Shown here: one piece after another, positions 33,807-46,139 of the stretch
Numbering within the stretch: position 1 is the stretch's first letter
Layout of the letters: each line of letters starts with the position of its first letter
NCBI GenBank assembly: GCA_035048495.1
Contig: CM068553.1
Coordinates: 14,633,190-14,697,189, forward strand
Direction of reading: 5' to 3'
Length of the DNA: 64,000 bases
Source: Euptelea pleiosperma
Lineage: Eukaryota; Streptophyta; Magnoliopsida; Ranunculales; Eupteleaceae
Position numbers and translations under genes: made by a program
Notes under the pieces: generated by a model
What the model saw: the letters and a program-made list of their open reading frames with translations, nothing else
Databases searched by the model: none
What the model was told of the DNA's origin: nothing

Positions 33807-36466
33807 TGAAAGTCGGGTTTTTCGGCGTCGTTGATTACAGAAACCCTAATTTCAACACATTTATAATAGATCCGAAACTTTAATCCTGCAAAATTAGACA
33901 ATTCTTGCACAGTGGAAAGTCGGATGTTGATCCGCACTCGGGATTAGTTAGCGCAATCAAGAACATAAAATGACGGGTTTTTGCCTCAGAATTTGCTAAA
34001 AAGAAAGGATGGAATGATGAGAATGGGGATTAAAGTGATTTTAAAGCATTCTTTTTGAGAGAATTGTCACAAACCATTAACTTCTAAAATGAGGAGAGAG
34101 AAAATAGGAAAAACACAATAAGCAAAACTAATAAGAAAGATTTAAAGCTACTGATTGAAACTTCTCTCTATTGATTGAAATCAAATGATTTTATTACAAT
34201 TAAACTTAAACTTTCAAAACAAAAGAAATGAAATCAAACTTCTACATAAGTAAAACTAGCCTAAAATATTGAAATAAAAAAAAGATGGAAAGTTAGAGGA
34301 ATGGTGGGTAAGAGGATGAAACCTGGGATTGATTTTGTGCAAGGAAGAGGTGGTGGTTATGCCCCAAAGTTGCTGATTGCGGAATGGTAGTGTAGCCACG
34401 ATTGAGCGGCAAGGAGATGGGTAGTGTACCTTTATGACAGCAACGTTGGAGGTGTTGATGGAGAGAAGAGGACGTCCAGCCAGCATGGCAAGTAGAGGAG
34501 GGACCACATGGTCTGCAAGAGGCGTTGAAAATGGAGGGGTTTGATGGCTTTGCAGGTGGCGGTTGGGTGGTGGCTATGGAGTAGTCCATTGGAGAGAACA
34601 GCCACGGCTTCCTCTCCTTCTTTTCTTCCTCTCTCCCTTTTTTTTTTTTTTCTTTTGCTGATTCTTCTTTATTTGGGAGAGATGGTGGTGGAGTGACAGC
34701 GGTGGAAGAGAAACCGTTAGGAGATGGAGGCGTGGAGAAGGCGGCAGTGGAGAGGAGATCTGCTGTAACGGTTGTAGGATGGGGCGGTGCTACAGGCCGT
34801 TGTGTTGGCTGGAGGACGTGGTGGAGATGGAGAATGCAGCGGCAGTAATGGTGATGGTGGCTCGGCTGGGGCGGTGAAAAACCAGTGGAAGGGTGAGGGT
34901 TCTCCTTCTCCCCTCTTCTCTCTCTTCTTCGTTCTTTTTTTTTTTCTGGGTTTTTCTTTTCGGTTTCCTCCTTCCTCTTGCAAGAGAGAGGACGACTACT
35001 GGTTTTGGAGAAGAGGGGAGCAAGAGAACGTGGAGAAGAGGAAATGATAAAGGATGGGGGCATTAGTTGGTGGAAGGAAACGTTGAGGAGGTTGAAGGGC
35101 GGCCAGCAATGCGTTGAAGAGGAGGGTGGCTTAGGGTTTAATGGGAGGAATGAGGAGGTGGCAGCAGCTGCTGCAAGGCAGAAGGAGGGGGGCGTTGCCG
35201 GCCGGAGTTGAAGCCTGCAACTCCGGTAAGAGATGAAGAAGATGACGAAGAAGAGGCAAGGGAAGGGGAAGAAGAGGAGAAGAACGATTGAGAAAAGAAG
35301 GAGGAGAAGGGGGAGAAGGGGGAAGGGTTTTGGGGGAAAGAGAGGAGAAGAAAGGAGAGGGATTAGGGTTCAAACGAACCCTTCTCCTTCCTCTTTAAAC
35401 CTCCCACTTTTCTTTAATGGAAAATGGGGTTTTTTAAAAATAATTTTTTTTTTTTTAAAGTAAAACCTTACTTTTCTTTGGGGAATTTCCCTATTTAGTG
35501 GACCCCCCTTTTTTTTATTTAAAAACAATTAATTTAAAGCATTTGAAAATTGCGAGGTCCACTAAATGGTCAGGCCACGGGTCGATGATGATGGGCCCGG
35601 TTACTGGCCCACATGGATTGATGATGTCCATCGTCTCACAAGATGATGTGACAGACAATTTGATGACGATCGGATGGATGGTGACTTAATTGGGACTCAA
35701 ATTGGTAGATCGACGGATCTAAAGAGATCCAACGGTCCGGTGGAAGATCCAACGGTCCGATTGAAGATCCAACAGTCAGAAAGTTGTAGGAGTTGAGACA
35801 GAGCCAACATGCAAGAGTTCTGAGGTTAGGTCAGTAGATCTGAGGATCAGGTGGTGATGTATAGGGAGATGAAGAGAGAGAGAATAAGGAGAGATGAGAT
35901 AGAAAATTAGGGGGAAGAGAGAAAAAATATCAGAAAATAGAGATAAAAGTATTGGCCTCGTCTGGAACCCTGGTCTTCACTGTGACCATCCTCACGCTTC
36001 TCTAGTAGAGTAGACCATCATTCCTTGTTGACTCATGTGGCTTTAAACGCTTTGGTCCGTTTCTTTATCATTGGCTCTCCTGCTCTCTTCGTTCTTTGGG
36101 CCGACTTTTTGGTCATCTTATTCAGCCCATATTTGGCCTATATCTTCTAGTCATAGCCTATGGGCTCTTTAAGCTTTGATAATGGGCTTTCATGATCGAT
36201 TTTGGCCCGCAAGTCTCAAGAATAGCCCGATCGAGTTTCCTACAAGAGAAGAGCATGTAATGAGACTTGATCATAACGTCTTCCTACCTAGACTTCTGAA
36301 AATGTGTTTAATGCATGCAAATATACCATTTCGTCTAGAAAATGTGTTCTACGAAACAGAAGAGACTCTTATGTAGAAAAGTAGATAAATAGAGCATTTT
36401 ACGTAGGAGAGTGCGATAACGCTAAAATGATAATTGTTTAAAATAAGCACTTTTTAGCGAATATCA
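33807..36466 (+). mobile_element. LTR family R, solo LTR R4 (2,660 bp) with perfect target duplication
   Basis: The unit begins TGAAAGTCGGGTTTTTCGGC, ends TTTTTAGCGAATATCA and is flanked on both sides by gcatt (33,802-33,806 and 36,467-36,471). TG...CA ends with a 5-bp duplication and no internal domain indicate a solo LTR, or a TRIM/LARD-like unit. It is inserted within R3, a member of the same family. The middle is GA/CT-rich with a conserved hairpin (35,202-35,226). Long biased frames in it (for example 35,063 to 34,293 minus) are composition artefacts. Confidence 0.78.
35202..35226. repeat. Conserved hairpin in LTR R4
   Basis: The perfect 9-bp stem CCGGAGTTG / CAACTCCGG encloses the 7-base loop aagcctg. 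Copy R5 has the same stem with loop aaacctg at 41,804-41,828. Confidence 0.7.
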
Positions 36467-36739
36467 GCATTCCATCAAAATTGCCCGATTAGTGCTCTTA
36501 CGATAGAAAAGTCGCGTAATGAGATTTTTACAAAACGGCTTCGTATGTGGGTCAAATAAATGTGTATGAATGCATGTGAATATACTATTTTGTGCAAAAA
36601 AGTGTGTTCTACGCAATGAGAGAAACTCTTACATAGAAAAATTGATAAAAATGACAGTTTTACGTAGGAGAGTATGATAACGCTTGAAGAATAATTGCTT
36701 AAAATAAACACTTTTAAGCGAATATCACAACCCCTAACC

Positions 36740-38761
36740 TGTAATGACAAATTTTCATGATTATTTATTATTTAGTTAATAATTAAATTATGTGATTGTT
36801 TAAGATGCATTCATTAATAATTATTTGTTACATTTAATTGGGTGGGCTTTTAGAGCCAATTTTAGAGCCTTTTGGACTTGTTTATGATCCAGTTTAGTAT
36901 CCAGTTGTTATATATGGGACTTAGGGCCTTTTTTAGCCCATTAGTAACTTATTTTAGGATTTCTTGATGGTTGATATAAATCGACTTTTTAAAGTGACGA
37001 AAATCACTTTTTTATTCTCAAAAATTCGAAACCCTATTTTCTCCATCTTCTTTTTCCTTATTCTCTTTTTGGATCAAGATTTTATTATTGTGGTTCTTTG
37101 TTGAAGATCAAGACTAGAAGATCATGTCTTCATCCTATTTTTTAATTTTTCTTCGTTCTTGGAGCGTTACGAGGCAAGTAGAATTTCTTTAAACCTTTTC
37201 TTAATTTGTTTGTTTTGATAATATGTGATTTTGATTGATTAATTGTGTTTGAGAATTTTTCTTGTTAGATTTAAATTCATAGTATGAGCATCATGCTTAA
37301 TCTCTGATTTTATTATTAAGAAATCATGTAGAAACTTGTGGTAAATCTATGAAAAAGAAATGCCATAATCTTTAATTTTTTTTAAATTTTCCTAAAATTA
37401 TATAAAAGTGGTTTCTTGTATGAATTTTATCTCATTTGTTTCTCAACCTTTTTGAGCTCTGCTTTTTTTTTTTAAATTGTGTGTTTTGAAATTTGAATAG
37501 AGTAGTATTTGTTTTAGAATTTAGTAAGAATCACAGGAGTTCCAAAATTTAAAATTTTATTTTACTCCTTATTAATACTGTAATTTTTGATAGAATTTTA
37601 TCTCCTTCATTTCTTAATATTTTTGAGCTATATTTTTTTTAAATTGCGTGTTTCAAAGAGTAGAATAATGTGGTATTTTTTTTGTAGAATTTAATAAGAA
37701 TCACAGAATTTTCAAAATTCAAAATATCAATTCGATATTAGTTAATTTCTAGATAATTTTAATTCAATGTTAGATTTTAGAGTTTTAAAAAGAAATAAGT
37801 TAATGTTTATTTAAGAAATCATTAATTTAAGAATGAATCATAGAGTTAAGATTATTTTAATGTTATAATATAATAATCGAAGTAATCTTGGTGATTATAT
37901 GAATATATTGAAGTTATTGAATTATCGTTGCGGATGATCAATAATTATTAAAATTATCATTCGTTGATGTCTATTGTCAATTATTAGGTACGCAAGTCGA
38001 GTTTTGAATTATTATTAATCAATAATTTTCATGTGTCATATATTCATACTATTAGTGTGTATTCAACTGATATTTTATCGAAAAATATTATGGCATGATA
38101 TTTGTGGTAGGTTACGCACACTTGCATTCTAGAATCGTCCGAAGTGTTGATTGGTGCATGAGCACCTCGGATATGTTCTTAGGTAGTCATGTATTATCAT
38201 AAATAGTAAGAGTATCTATAGTGTTGGTTGGGATACGGACACTTAGATATATCATTGGGAATGATTCGTTCAACCCTAAATTGAAGGCGCCTCGAGTGAC
38301 GATTCGTTCAAGCTCAAGGTTACCTCTCAGGTGTAGATACCCACTGTTAGTCACGTGTAATATTTTGAAAGTTAGGCTATGAGTCAGTACATGCCAGTCC
38401 ATGTGTCTATCATCATCACATTGTACGGTTAATTAAATTATTTATTCTTATTCATGTTTGGAGATTTAATTGTATATCGGTATGAGATGATTGTTGTGGA
38501 TGTCATGTGTTGATCTCCTTAGCGTGTATCTTTCGTAGATCCGTTCTTTGATATTTCGTACATCTCTTATGACATGTTCATATATTAGTTATATTTGAAT
38601 TAATTTGGATATTCAGTTTCTTTCATTTAATTCTTTAGATGGCTCGTATTTAATCAGCTTGCACTACATATTTATGGTGTGTGTTGGGGCTTCGTTTCCG
38701 ATTACACCTCGGGATCTGTATTGTCATTAAATATGCTGGACCCAGGTCGCGGGGCATGGCA
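36740..38761 (+). mobile_element. TG...CA element C (2,022 bp), relative of A and B
   Basis: This starts TGTAATGACAAATTTTC and ends GGGGCATGGCA, with taacc before and caacc after (4 of 5 match). It shares with A and B the early block containing gccttttggac, atgggacttagggcc and cccattagtaac, followed by aaagtgacgaaaatcact. No coding capacity is seen. The start and end are less certain than for B. Confidence 0.5.
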
Positions 38762-40534
38762 CAACCAGCATATTATCAATCATTGGCAATTAGTGCGAAA
38801 AAAATTAGCTTAAAAGGGCTAGGCACATGCTGCACACTTTTTCTCATTAGCTTAGAGAAAACTTTATTTTGTCAAATTTGAAGGATGCATGAAAATAGTT
38901 ACAAGCTAGTAGATAGTTGAAAGATTTTAGCAAGACTACAGACTGATAATAAGGACCTAGAATAGTCAGACTCAGTGTGTGTGTGTGCTCAACATTCTCA
39001 TCATCTTGCAGTAAAGATTTCCATATCACCTCTAAGTTCTTATGCCTTGACCTCAAATCTCACGTGTAAACTACTCATAATGAAATCACTCAAGAATGAT
39101 TTTCTTATTTTCTCTCACTTTATATGTGAGGAGACGTGTTGATATATAAAGCAAAAGATCTCACATATGTATTATTTGAAGGAAGGACATTTTTAACAGA
39201 AGAAGATCTCATGATTAGAATATCACTTCACTCGGGAACGTCAGATCAAATCCTATAGCTTCTCTTTCTCCAATCTCCATATTTTATGACCGTGCTATCC
39301 TAAAATCAAGTAGGACTTTCTTGGGTTATAATGAGGCTTAGGTCAGTTGTAGAAAAATAAAATGATACAGGATTTCAAAGATTTTGAGAGGATATCTCTA
39401 TTTTCTTATATTTTACCTGTGATTGTAACACTATTTCTTTTCATTTTTTTTTTTCGTATTTTTTTATTTTTCTCGATATTTTTGAGACTGCGCAATTTCT
39501 TTTTTCAACTCTTTTCCTACTTTCTTTTCATATATTCTTTTCAGTCTGAACCACTTGTCTTTTTCTTTGATTTCTCTTCTTTTCACGGTACACCCATATC
39601 ATTTATTCTTCCATCCATCTCAAAAGTAAGGTAGCTCGTCATATCTCGTAGCTGGATTGGGTTTTTAGGTTGATGGGCTTAGCAAGAAAAGGCTTTTATA
39701 GAAAGGTTCAAAGGGTTTCTAGTGAAGTATAATTCAGGTGAGTAAAAAGGCAGAATGGTTCAGAAAGATGGCCTAAATCATTTTCTAGGATTTGCACTAT
39801 CATGTATACTGTCTTGACTGGATATAGAGAATGTTCTATCGTAGTAATCCAATGTTGATGTCGTTCCGAATTTCATGATCGAAGCAAATGATAATGAGAT
39901 CTCTCAACGAATATTGCGGGCATGAAGAATAGTGAGTCATCTTGTGACTCAGAGTTGTTGTGTAACCCTCTGAAATGATTAAAGGCTCGAAAGCTCACTG
40001 AGTTAGGTCTCCACAATTATTCTCAGAGGATCTCTAGAGTTTCTAAACTTAGAATGACTTTAATGTTGATAGTGTATAATTGTGCCGAATCTGAGTTTTT
40101 CTAAGTGTCTGAAATCAATGTAGTCTGCTTGACTCAAAGCTAACATGTAACACTTTTAAAAGATGACATCCTTTACAAAAAGACTTAACAGAAGTTTCAG
40201 CTAATCATCAGTCAGGGCATTTTAAAAAAAATGGTCTAGAAAATCATTGGAAACCACCCAAAAATACCATGCTTTCTCTCTTTCTCTTTTCTTTTTTCTT
40301 TTTTTATCAAAATGATAACATGAGTTTTGGTAAAAACCCACCCCAACCAAAATATAGCATTGTCTTCGGTGCTTATGACCGGGATATAAAATGATGAAAA
40401 ATCTGAAATGATGATGCAAAGGTTTAGGGATGATGTTATCAAGTCGGCAGAAACTCGACAGTGTGTGGTACCTGATGATCGGAAGAATAAATGTACATGT
40501 ATTTTCAGAGATATAACAAATACATGAGACTCAT
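38762..40534 (-). other. Gene-free sequence, probably internal part of the gag-bearing retroelement
   Basis: No intact reading frame with a known motif is seen on either strand. A very T-rich tract lies at 39,395-39,545 and mixed CT runs at 40,270-40,310. The stretch ends at the ctcat target duplication of LTR R5; the sequence on the other side of R5 belongs to a minus-strand gag-bearing element, so this may be its 3' interior. Confidence 0.35.
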
Positions 40535-43205
40535 TGAAACTAGAGTTTTTCCGCGTCGTTGGTTACGGAAACCCTAGAATCAACAAGATTTATAATTTTT
40601 ATCCGATTATCCTGCAAAAAGATGAGATTTTGTATAGGGATTCGTGTCGGATGTCGATCCGCACTCAGGGTTAAGGATTAAAGCAAATAAGAACTAAAAT
40701 GATGGAAAGTGCTAGAGAAATTATGGAGAGGTGAGGGAAGCCAGTCGATTTTTAAAACACACTTTTGGTGAAACAATTGAACGGAACTATCGCTAACATG
40801 AAATAAAACTAACTAAGAACAATAAAAATAAAAATAAAATACATTAATTCAAATTGTCAATTACATGAAATTGCATGGTTCAAACTAGTTATCAAAGCAT
40901 AAATAAAACTAGAGAGATAGAGAATAGAGAGAGAGAGAAGTTAGAGAGAGAAAGTATTGAATGGAGAGAAAAAGAAGAAAGTAGAGAGAGAAGGGGGGTT
41001 TTTAGAGAGAAAAGAAAGAAACCTAGAGAGAGAAATGGAAGAGAGTAAAGAACTAGAGAGAGAAGGTGAGAATTGAAAAGAGAGATGACTTACCCACTTA
41101 CCCAAGATTCGTCCTTTGGAGTTGCTGCTCGGAGAGATGAAGATAGAGATCAAATGAAGGAGATGATGGTGAGAATGGTGATGAGTCGTGAAGTGGTTTC
41201 TGGCTTGGGAAGGAGAAGGTGCTAGAGGTGGACGTGCAGCAACTTATGGGCGATGCGAGATCAACTCGTGGGGTTAATCCGAGGTGGAGGAGAACCCCAC
41301 AGTGGAGAGACTGAGATGCTTCATCATCCGTTCGACGTCCGAAGTGAGTGCAGTCCGTGTGCACTTGCTGTTGCAAGCCATAGCTCACGGCAAGGACAAG
41401 GGGCCAACCAATCTGTTATGGTTCAGGTTCGGTGGGACACAAAATGCGATGGAGTTGTATTGAAGAACTGCAAGTTGCAGCTATTGTTGGTGATTCTGGT
41501 GGAGACCGACTGAGGGTGGCGAGGTTCAGGCGGTGGAGCAAGCTTGCAGCGGTTGGCGGAGAAAATGGTGGTGGTCCAACCCGTTGCTGTTTGCAGGCGG
41601 AGTGGTGCTGCAAGTGAGGAGGGGAACGGCGTTGCCATTCGCGTGGAGCAAGTGGTCTGGTTGCAGTGGCATTACAGGCAGTGCTGTTGGAGAAGGAGGG
41701 TTGCAGGCGACCATGCAAGAGGTGGAGCAAGGTGGAGATGAAGAGAAGAAGAAGAAGAGAAAGTAGAAGAAAAAGAGAAGGAGGGCGGAGCTCAACAGTT
41801 GGCCGGAGTTGAAACCTGCAACTCCGGTGGAGGTTTTTAATGGAGAAGAAGACGGTGGTGGGAGGGAGGATTGTGCAAGCGGTGGCAGAAGATTGCAGCC
41901 CGCGGTGGAAGAGGAGGGGCGTGTGGAGAAGAGGAAGAAGGGAAGAAGAAGAAGACGAAGGTGAAAGAAGAAGGAGGATTGGTGGCCGGAGTTCTGCAAC
42001 TTCGGTCGAAGAAGAAGACGGGAAGTAGAAGAAGAAGAAGGGAAAGAAGAGAAGAAGAAGATGGATGAGGAAAAAGAGAAGAAGGGGGAGAAAGGAGAAG
42101 GGAAAGGAGAGGGATGAGGGAAGGAAGAAGTTCGGGATTAGGGTTTCGAACCCTTTCTTCTCCCCTTTATATAAGCTCCTAATGGAAATTAGGAATTTTA
42201 GGAAATAAAAAAATAATTTTTTTTTTTAAGGAAAACCTTATTTTTCTTTGGGGAATTTCCCCATTTAGTGGACCCCCCCTTTTTTATTTAAAAACAATTA
42301 ATTTAAAGCATTTGAAAATCGCGAGGTCCACTAAATGGTCAGGCCACGGGTCGATGATGAAGGGCCCGGCTACTGGCTCACATGGATTGATGATGTCCAT
42401 CGTCTCACAAGATGATGTGACAGACAATTTGATGATGATCGGATGGATGGTGACTTGATTGGGACCCAGATTGGTAGATCGACGGATCTAGAGAGATCCA
42501 ACGGTCCGATTGAAGATCTAACGGTCAGAAAGTTAAAAGAGATGAGAAAGAGCCAACGGGCAGGAGTTCTGAGGTTAGGTCAGTAGATCTGAGGATCAGG
42601 TGGTGATGTATAGGGAGATGAAGAGAGACAAGAGAGAAATAGGAGAGATGAGAGAGAAAACTCTATAGATTATAGAGATAACTGTTGGCGGAGGGTCTGG
42701 AACCCTAGTTTTCAATATGTTCTCTTCTCAGGCTTCGCCAGCAGAGTAGATTATCATTTTCTTCTCATTTCATGTGGCTTCGACTGCTTGGGTCCGTTTC
42801 TTGGTTCTCAGCTCTCTATCTCTCTTGGTTTTTTAGACCGGCTCCGTGATCCTCTGACTTGACCCGTACTTGGCCTGTATCTTCTAGTCATAGCACGTTG
42901 GCTCTTTAAGCTTTGATATTAGGCTTCTGTGGTTGATCGTGGGCCCGCAAGTCTCGAGAATAGCCCGATCGAGTTTTCTGCAAGAGAAGAGCACGTAATG
43001 AGACTTGATCATACGTCTTTATACCTAGACTTCCAGAAATGCGTTTAATGCATGAAAATATATCATTTCGTCCAGAAAAATGTGTTATGCGCAATGAAAT
43101 AGACTCTTACGTAGAAAAGTGGATAATTAGAGTAGTTTTACATAGGAGAGTGTGATAACGCTTAAAAGATAACAGTGGAAAATACGCACTTTTAAGCGAA
43201 TATCA
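40535..43205 (+). mobile_element. LTR family R, solo LTR R5 (2,671 bp) with perfect target duplication
   Basis: This starts TGAAACTAGAGTTTTTCCGC, ends TTTTAAGCGAATATCA and is flanked by ctcat at 40,530-40,534 and 43,206-43,210. It is the cleanest full-length R copy. In order it holds the head with cgttggttacggaaaccc, a GA-rich tract (40,910-41,090), a GC-rich purine-biased middle with hairpin (41,804-41,828), a block with ggtccactaaatggtcagg, the tRNA-like module and the tail. Its 42,240-42,660 block is nearly identical to R4 35,480-35,890, so the two copies are fairly close relatives. Confidence 0.8.
41804..41828. repeat. Conserved hairpin in LTR R5
   Basis: CCGGAGTTG-aaacctg-CAACTCCGG, the same stem as in R4. 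A looser relative, ccggagttctgcaacttcgg, follows at 41,984-42,003. Confidence 0.7.
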
Positions 43206-43489
43206 CTCATGTACTTTAGGAATATCGGAATTTCCTTTTCAAAAAGGCTAAGTTTTACGTCTTCATCCAGACATGACGGGGGTATATCAAGTACCCCCAA
43301 CCAGGTTAAAACTCATGGAGACTGAGTGAATCTGCAGTCTTCCTGACACCTAAGATGGAACGGAGACAACTATCCTATCCCTTGTCTAGGTATATCTGTG
43401 TAGAACAGGTCTTTCTCAGTATAGACTGAGAGAATGACAGTAGGCTCTCTAAGCAACCCTACAAAAGTGTGTAGGCTAGCGGGGAGGGA

Positions 43490-44407
43490 TCAAAGCTGCT
43501 CAGTAAAGACTGAGAGGAGAACTGGTGTGGGTTCTCTGACCATGGTTAGCAAAGCCGCAAACTCATTGAGTTTAGCGGGAATGTATATGAATGAAGCAAA
43601 CTCTTGCAGATCAGTAATAGCATAATTGTCTGACTCCGAGATGAAGTCAGTCGCAACGTGTTCTTGACACTTAGATAATCTGTCCTCGGGAGAGTCTTGA
43701 ATTACACTCTCTACGACATATGGGTCATCGACAATATCAACGTAGGGTGGCGAGTAAAAGCTGTTGACCTCTTCCTCGAGGTTTCCTAATGCAATAGGGA
43801 TGTTCCAATCTCTGTACTCAATATGTTCATCCTTGATGAGGAACGGTAGGTCCAGGACAGCTGGAGTCTCGTATTCTAGACACAGCTCAATGGTAGGACT
43901 ATCTGCATCTAGTGCAGAGATAGAGATGGAACTGAGTTCCTCTGTGCTCGGTCCAGAAGTTGGTGCTGTTAAGGGCACCAAAGATCGAGACTCGGGTTCA
44001 TCACTATTGTTGCACAATCCAAGGGTGGTGGGGATTGGTAAGTCTAGGCTAATTGGGATCCCATGAGTGAGACACAACTCAGAGTCAGGAATATCTTCTT
44101 CAGGGTTAGAGAGAGAAGCGGCAGAGTTGGAGTGAGAAATTGGTTTCTTGGAGCTAGGTTCATGATATGGTGCTGTTAAGGGCACCGACAATGGAGACAC
44201 TTGCTCATCAAAACTCTGGTCTGATCTAGTAGTGGTAACAATTTTTATTTCTTCCTCGCAATGCTGGTACTGGGTCCAATTGTGCGGCTCCTCATCATAG
44301 ATAGTGGTCATGTCAGTCTCCTTAGGATAGGCTATCGGTTGGCTAGGGAAGTGGATTTCTTCGCTCTCAGATTCCAACTGACCTAGACGGTGTTCAAAGC
44401 TCTCCAT
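43490..44407 (-). pseudogene. Gag-like acidic ORF of a retroelement, 305 codons
   Basis: The open frame starts MESFEHRLGQLESESEEIHF, resembling the coiled coil after the gag core in plant Ty3-type elements (for example the segment that counts Q/L heptads). It is rich in D, E, S and P and contains an internal duplication: VPLTAP...ELCLTHGIPISLDLPI and VPLTAP...ELCLEYETPAVLDLPF. Upstream, broken minus-strand frames (45,112-44,768) encode YGNSAYHHDTPVSQTSMGYD-like gag sequence in three frames. I infer a decayed gag C-terminal part; no zinc knuckle is visible. Confidence 0.5.
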
Positions 44408-46139
44408 GGATTGCTGTTGCTGTCGCTCTAGGTGTTGTAAATACTGTTGTTGCTAGTTTATGCATTGAGAGAGAAGATCCTCTAGACTAGGTTTAGTAGC
44501 CGACTGTGGCGATTCAGCTAAGGGTAGCTGAGGTACCAACTCTTGATTGTAGTCCGACTGAGTATGAAAGTTGTAAGGTAGAATGGAGTCCGGGACTAGC
44601 TGCTGACTCTGGAAATCCTGAGGGCCCCACTGTTGATCAGAATAGCTATTCTATGGATATGATGGGTACTGTGACTGCGAGTAGTGGCAATCATACTCTT
44701 TATTGGGTTAATGAAACCCGGAAGAATAATTATCCTATGGCCGTTGCTGCGGGAGAGCAGACTGTCCTCAACCAAAGTTAGGGTGACTCCTAGTGTCCGA
44801 ATAATATCTGTTGTCATAGGAGGTATGCATTGGAGATTGAACAAGTACAGACCTCTTCCTGGATGGGAAGGAAATATCCCACAGAGTGGAAATTATGCAC
44901 AGGCTGCTGGATTGCGAAACTAAGGGCAAAGACTGAGTTTTTAAGTTCATGGAGTACAAATTTGTACTTTGGATCTCCGTGATTGTCATACCCCATAGAA
45001 GTCTGTGAGACTGGAGTGTCATGATGATACGCAGAATTGCCATATTAGTGTTGAGAATTATCACATAGATTCTCATAGAAACTGTAGTAGGTCTCATACA
45101 GAGGCCGTTCATCTACCATTAGAGGCGATAGAGGGGTGCGATAGACTGATTCTCAGATTGAATCAGTCAGAGGTTAGGACGGGTCCAACTGGGCTTCTGC
45201 TTGAAAAAGCAAGCCCTAGACTCGACAAAAAGTTGCCAGAAGGAGACACTGGAGTAGTGATCCAAAATGATGCACATAGAGCAAGCAAGATAATCCTATG
45301 TCTAAAATAAATCAGGATAAGTTTGAGGATTTATCTTGTTAGTTTGTGGGGTATAGTAGATTATGACAGTGGACGGACTACTGGTTTATCTTGTTAATCG
45401 CCGGACTAACTTTTTACTCAATGGGTTCTCACAAGGCTACACTCTTCAGAGCGAATCCTTTAGTACTAACTCTAATCAACAACAAGGCAATCCGAAGCCT
45501 AGACAGACGTGCGGCACAACTGCTGACTTAAATACGTCCTACACTAACTAGATTGGTCAAGTATTTAAGAAGAGTGTTCCCTCGAGTTAAGCTAGAGTTG
45601 GTGCGTGTTCCTAACCCAACAAATAGCAGACCAATCAAAGAACCAGGGATGCCACTGACGAGCTCGGTATACTTGAGTTGTATGGACTTATGGGTGTGTT
45701 AGACAACAGGGACCCGCGCTGGTGGATTTATTCGACCTGGGATGGATGGAAAGACTATGTGTAGGGGTGTCCTAGAACGCCAATCTAGTTTGGCTCTAGC
45801 TCTTGATTCTTTTTATTAGAGTGGATCCTCGGGATCAAGTGCAGCTGGAGTGATGAAGTGGGTGATGAAATCCCACCAGTTTTAGAAGGAGCTGGGTCTG
45901 CTCGATTAATGTTCAATTATTAACGACCATGCCACGCAAGTTGAATAGTATGTATGCGAAAGCAAATAGACAAGTGGCAATGATTCACCCAATAACACCG
46001 TATCGCACTCAAGGCGTTACCTCCTGTGGGCCACGCCATGGGGTCGCCTCCATGGAATAGGGAGGGGTATCCAAATGGGCTTAGGCCCGAGTCCACCTCT
46101 TTGAGTTTTCTCTCCCTACCCACACTGGATCGTGTTCTT

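Larger units (their letters stand above)
31401..36727 (+). mobile_element. LTR family R, copy R3, split by nested copy R4
   Basis: R3 starts TGAAACTAGGGTTTTTCAGC. It runs to 33,806, where R4 is inserted, and resumes at 36,472 (after the duplicated gcatt) to end in tttaagcgaatatca at 36,727. Joining the two parts gives the same order as the intact copy R5 (gattgtgggcc followed by attgcccgat). The outer flanks (gcgat and caacc) do not match, so either recombination or later damage affected an edge. The segment contains a tRNA-like module at 33,544-33,616. Confidence 0.6.

Noticed and set aside
34293..35063. Long minus-strand frame of 256 codons
   Set aside because: It lies within LTR R4, consists of low-complexity P/S/H/K/E runs from purine-biased DNA, overlaps equally long frames on the other strand and shows no domain.
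36205..36727. An independent ~250-bp tandem repeat
   Set aside because: The two copies are the tails of LTR R4 and of the surrounding R3, brought side by side by nested insertion.
41526..41999. 157-codon minus-strand frame and overlapping plus-strand frames
   Set aside because: Same reason: GA-rich middle of LTR R5, biased composition, frames open on both strands.
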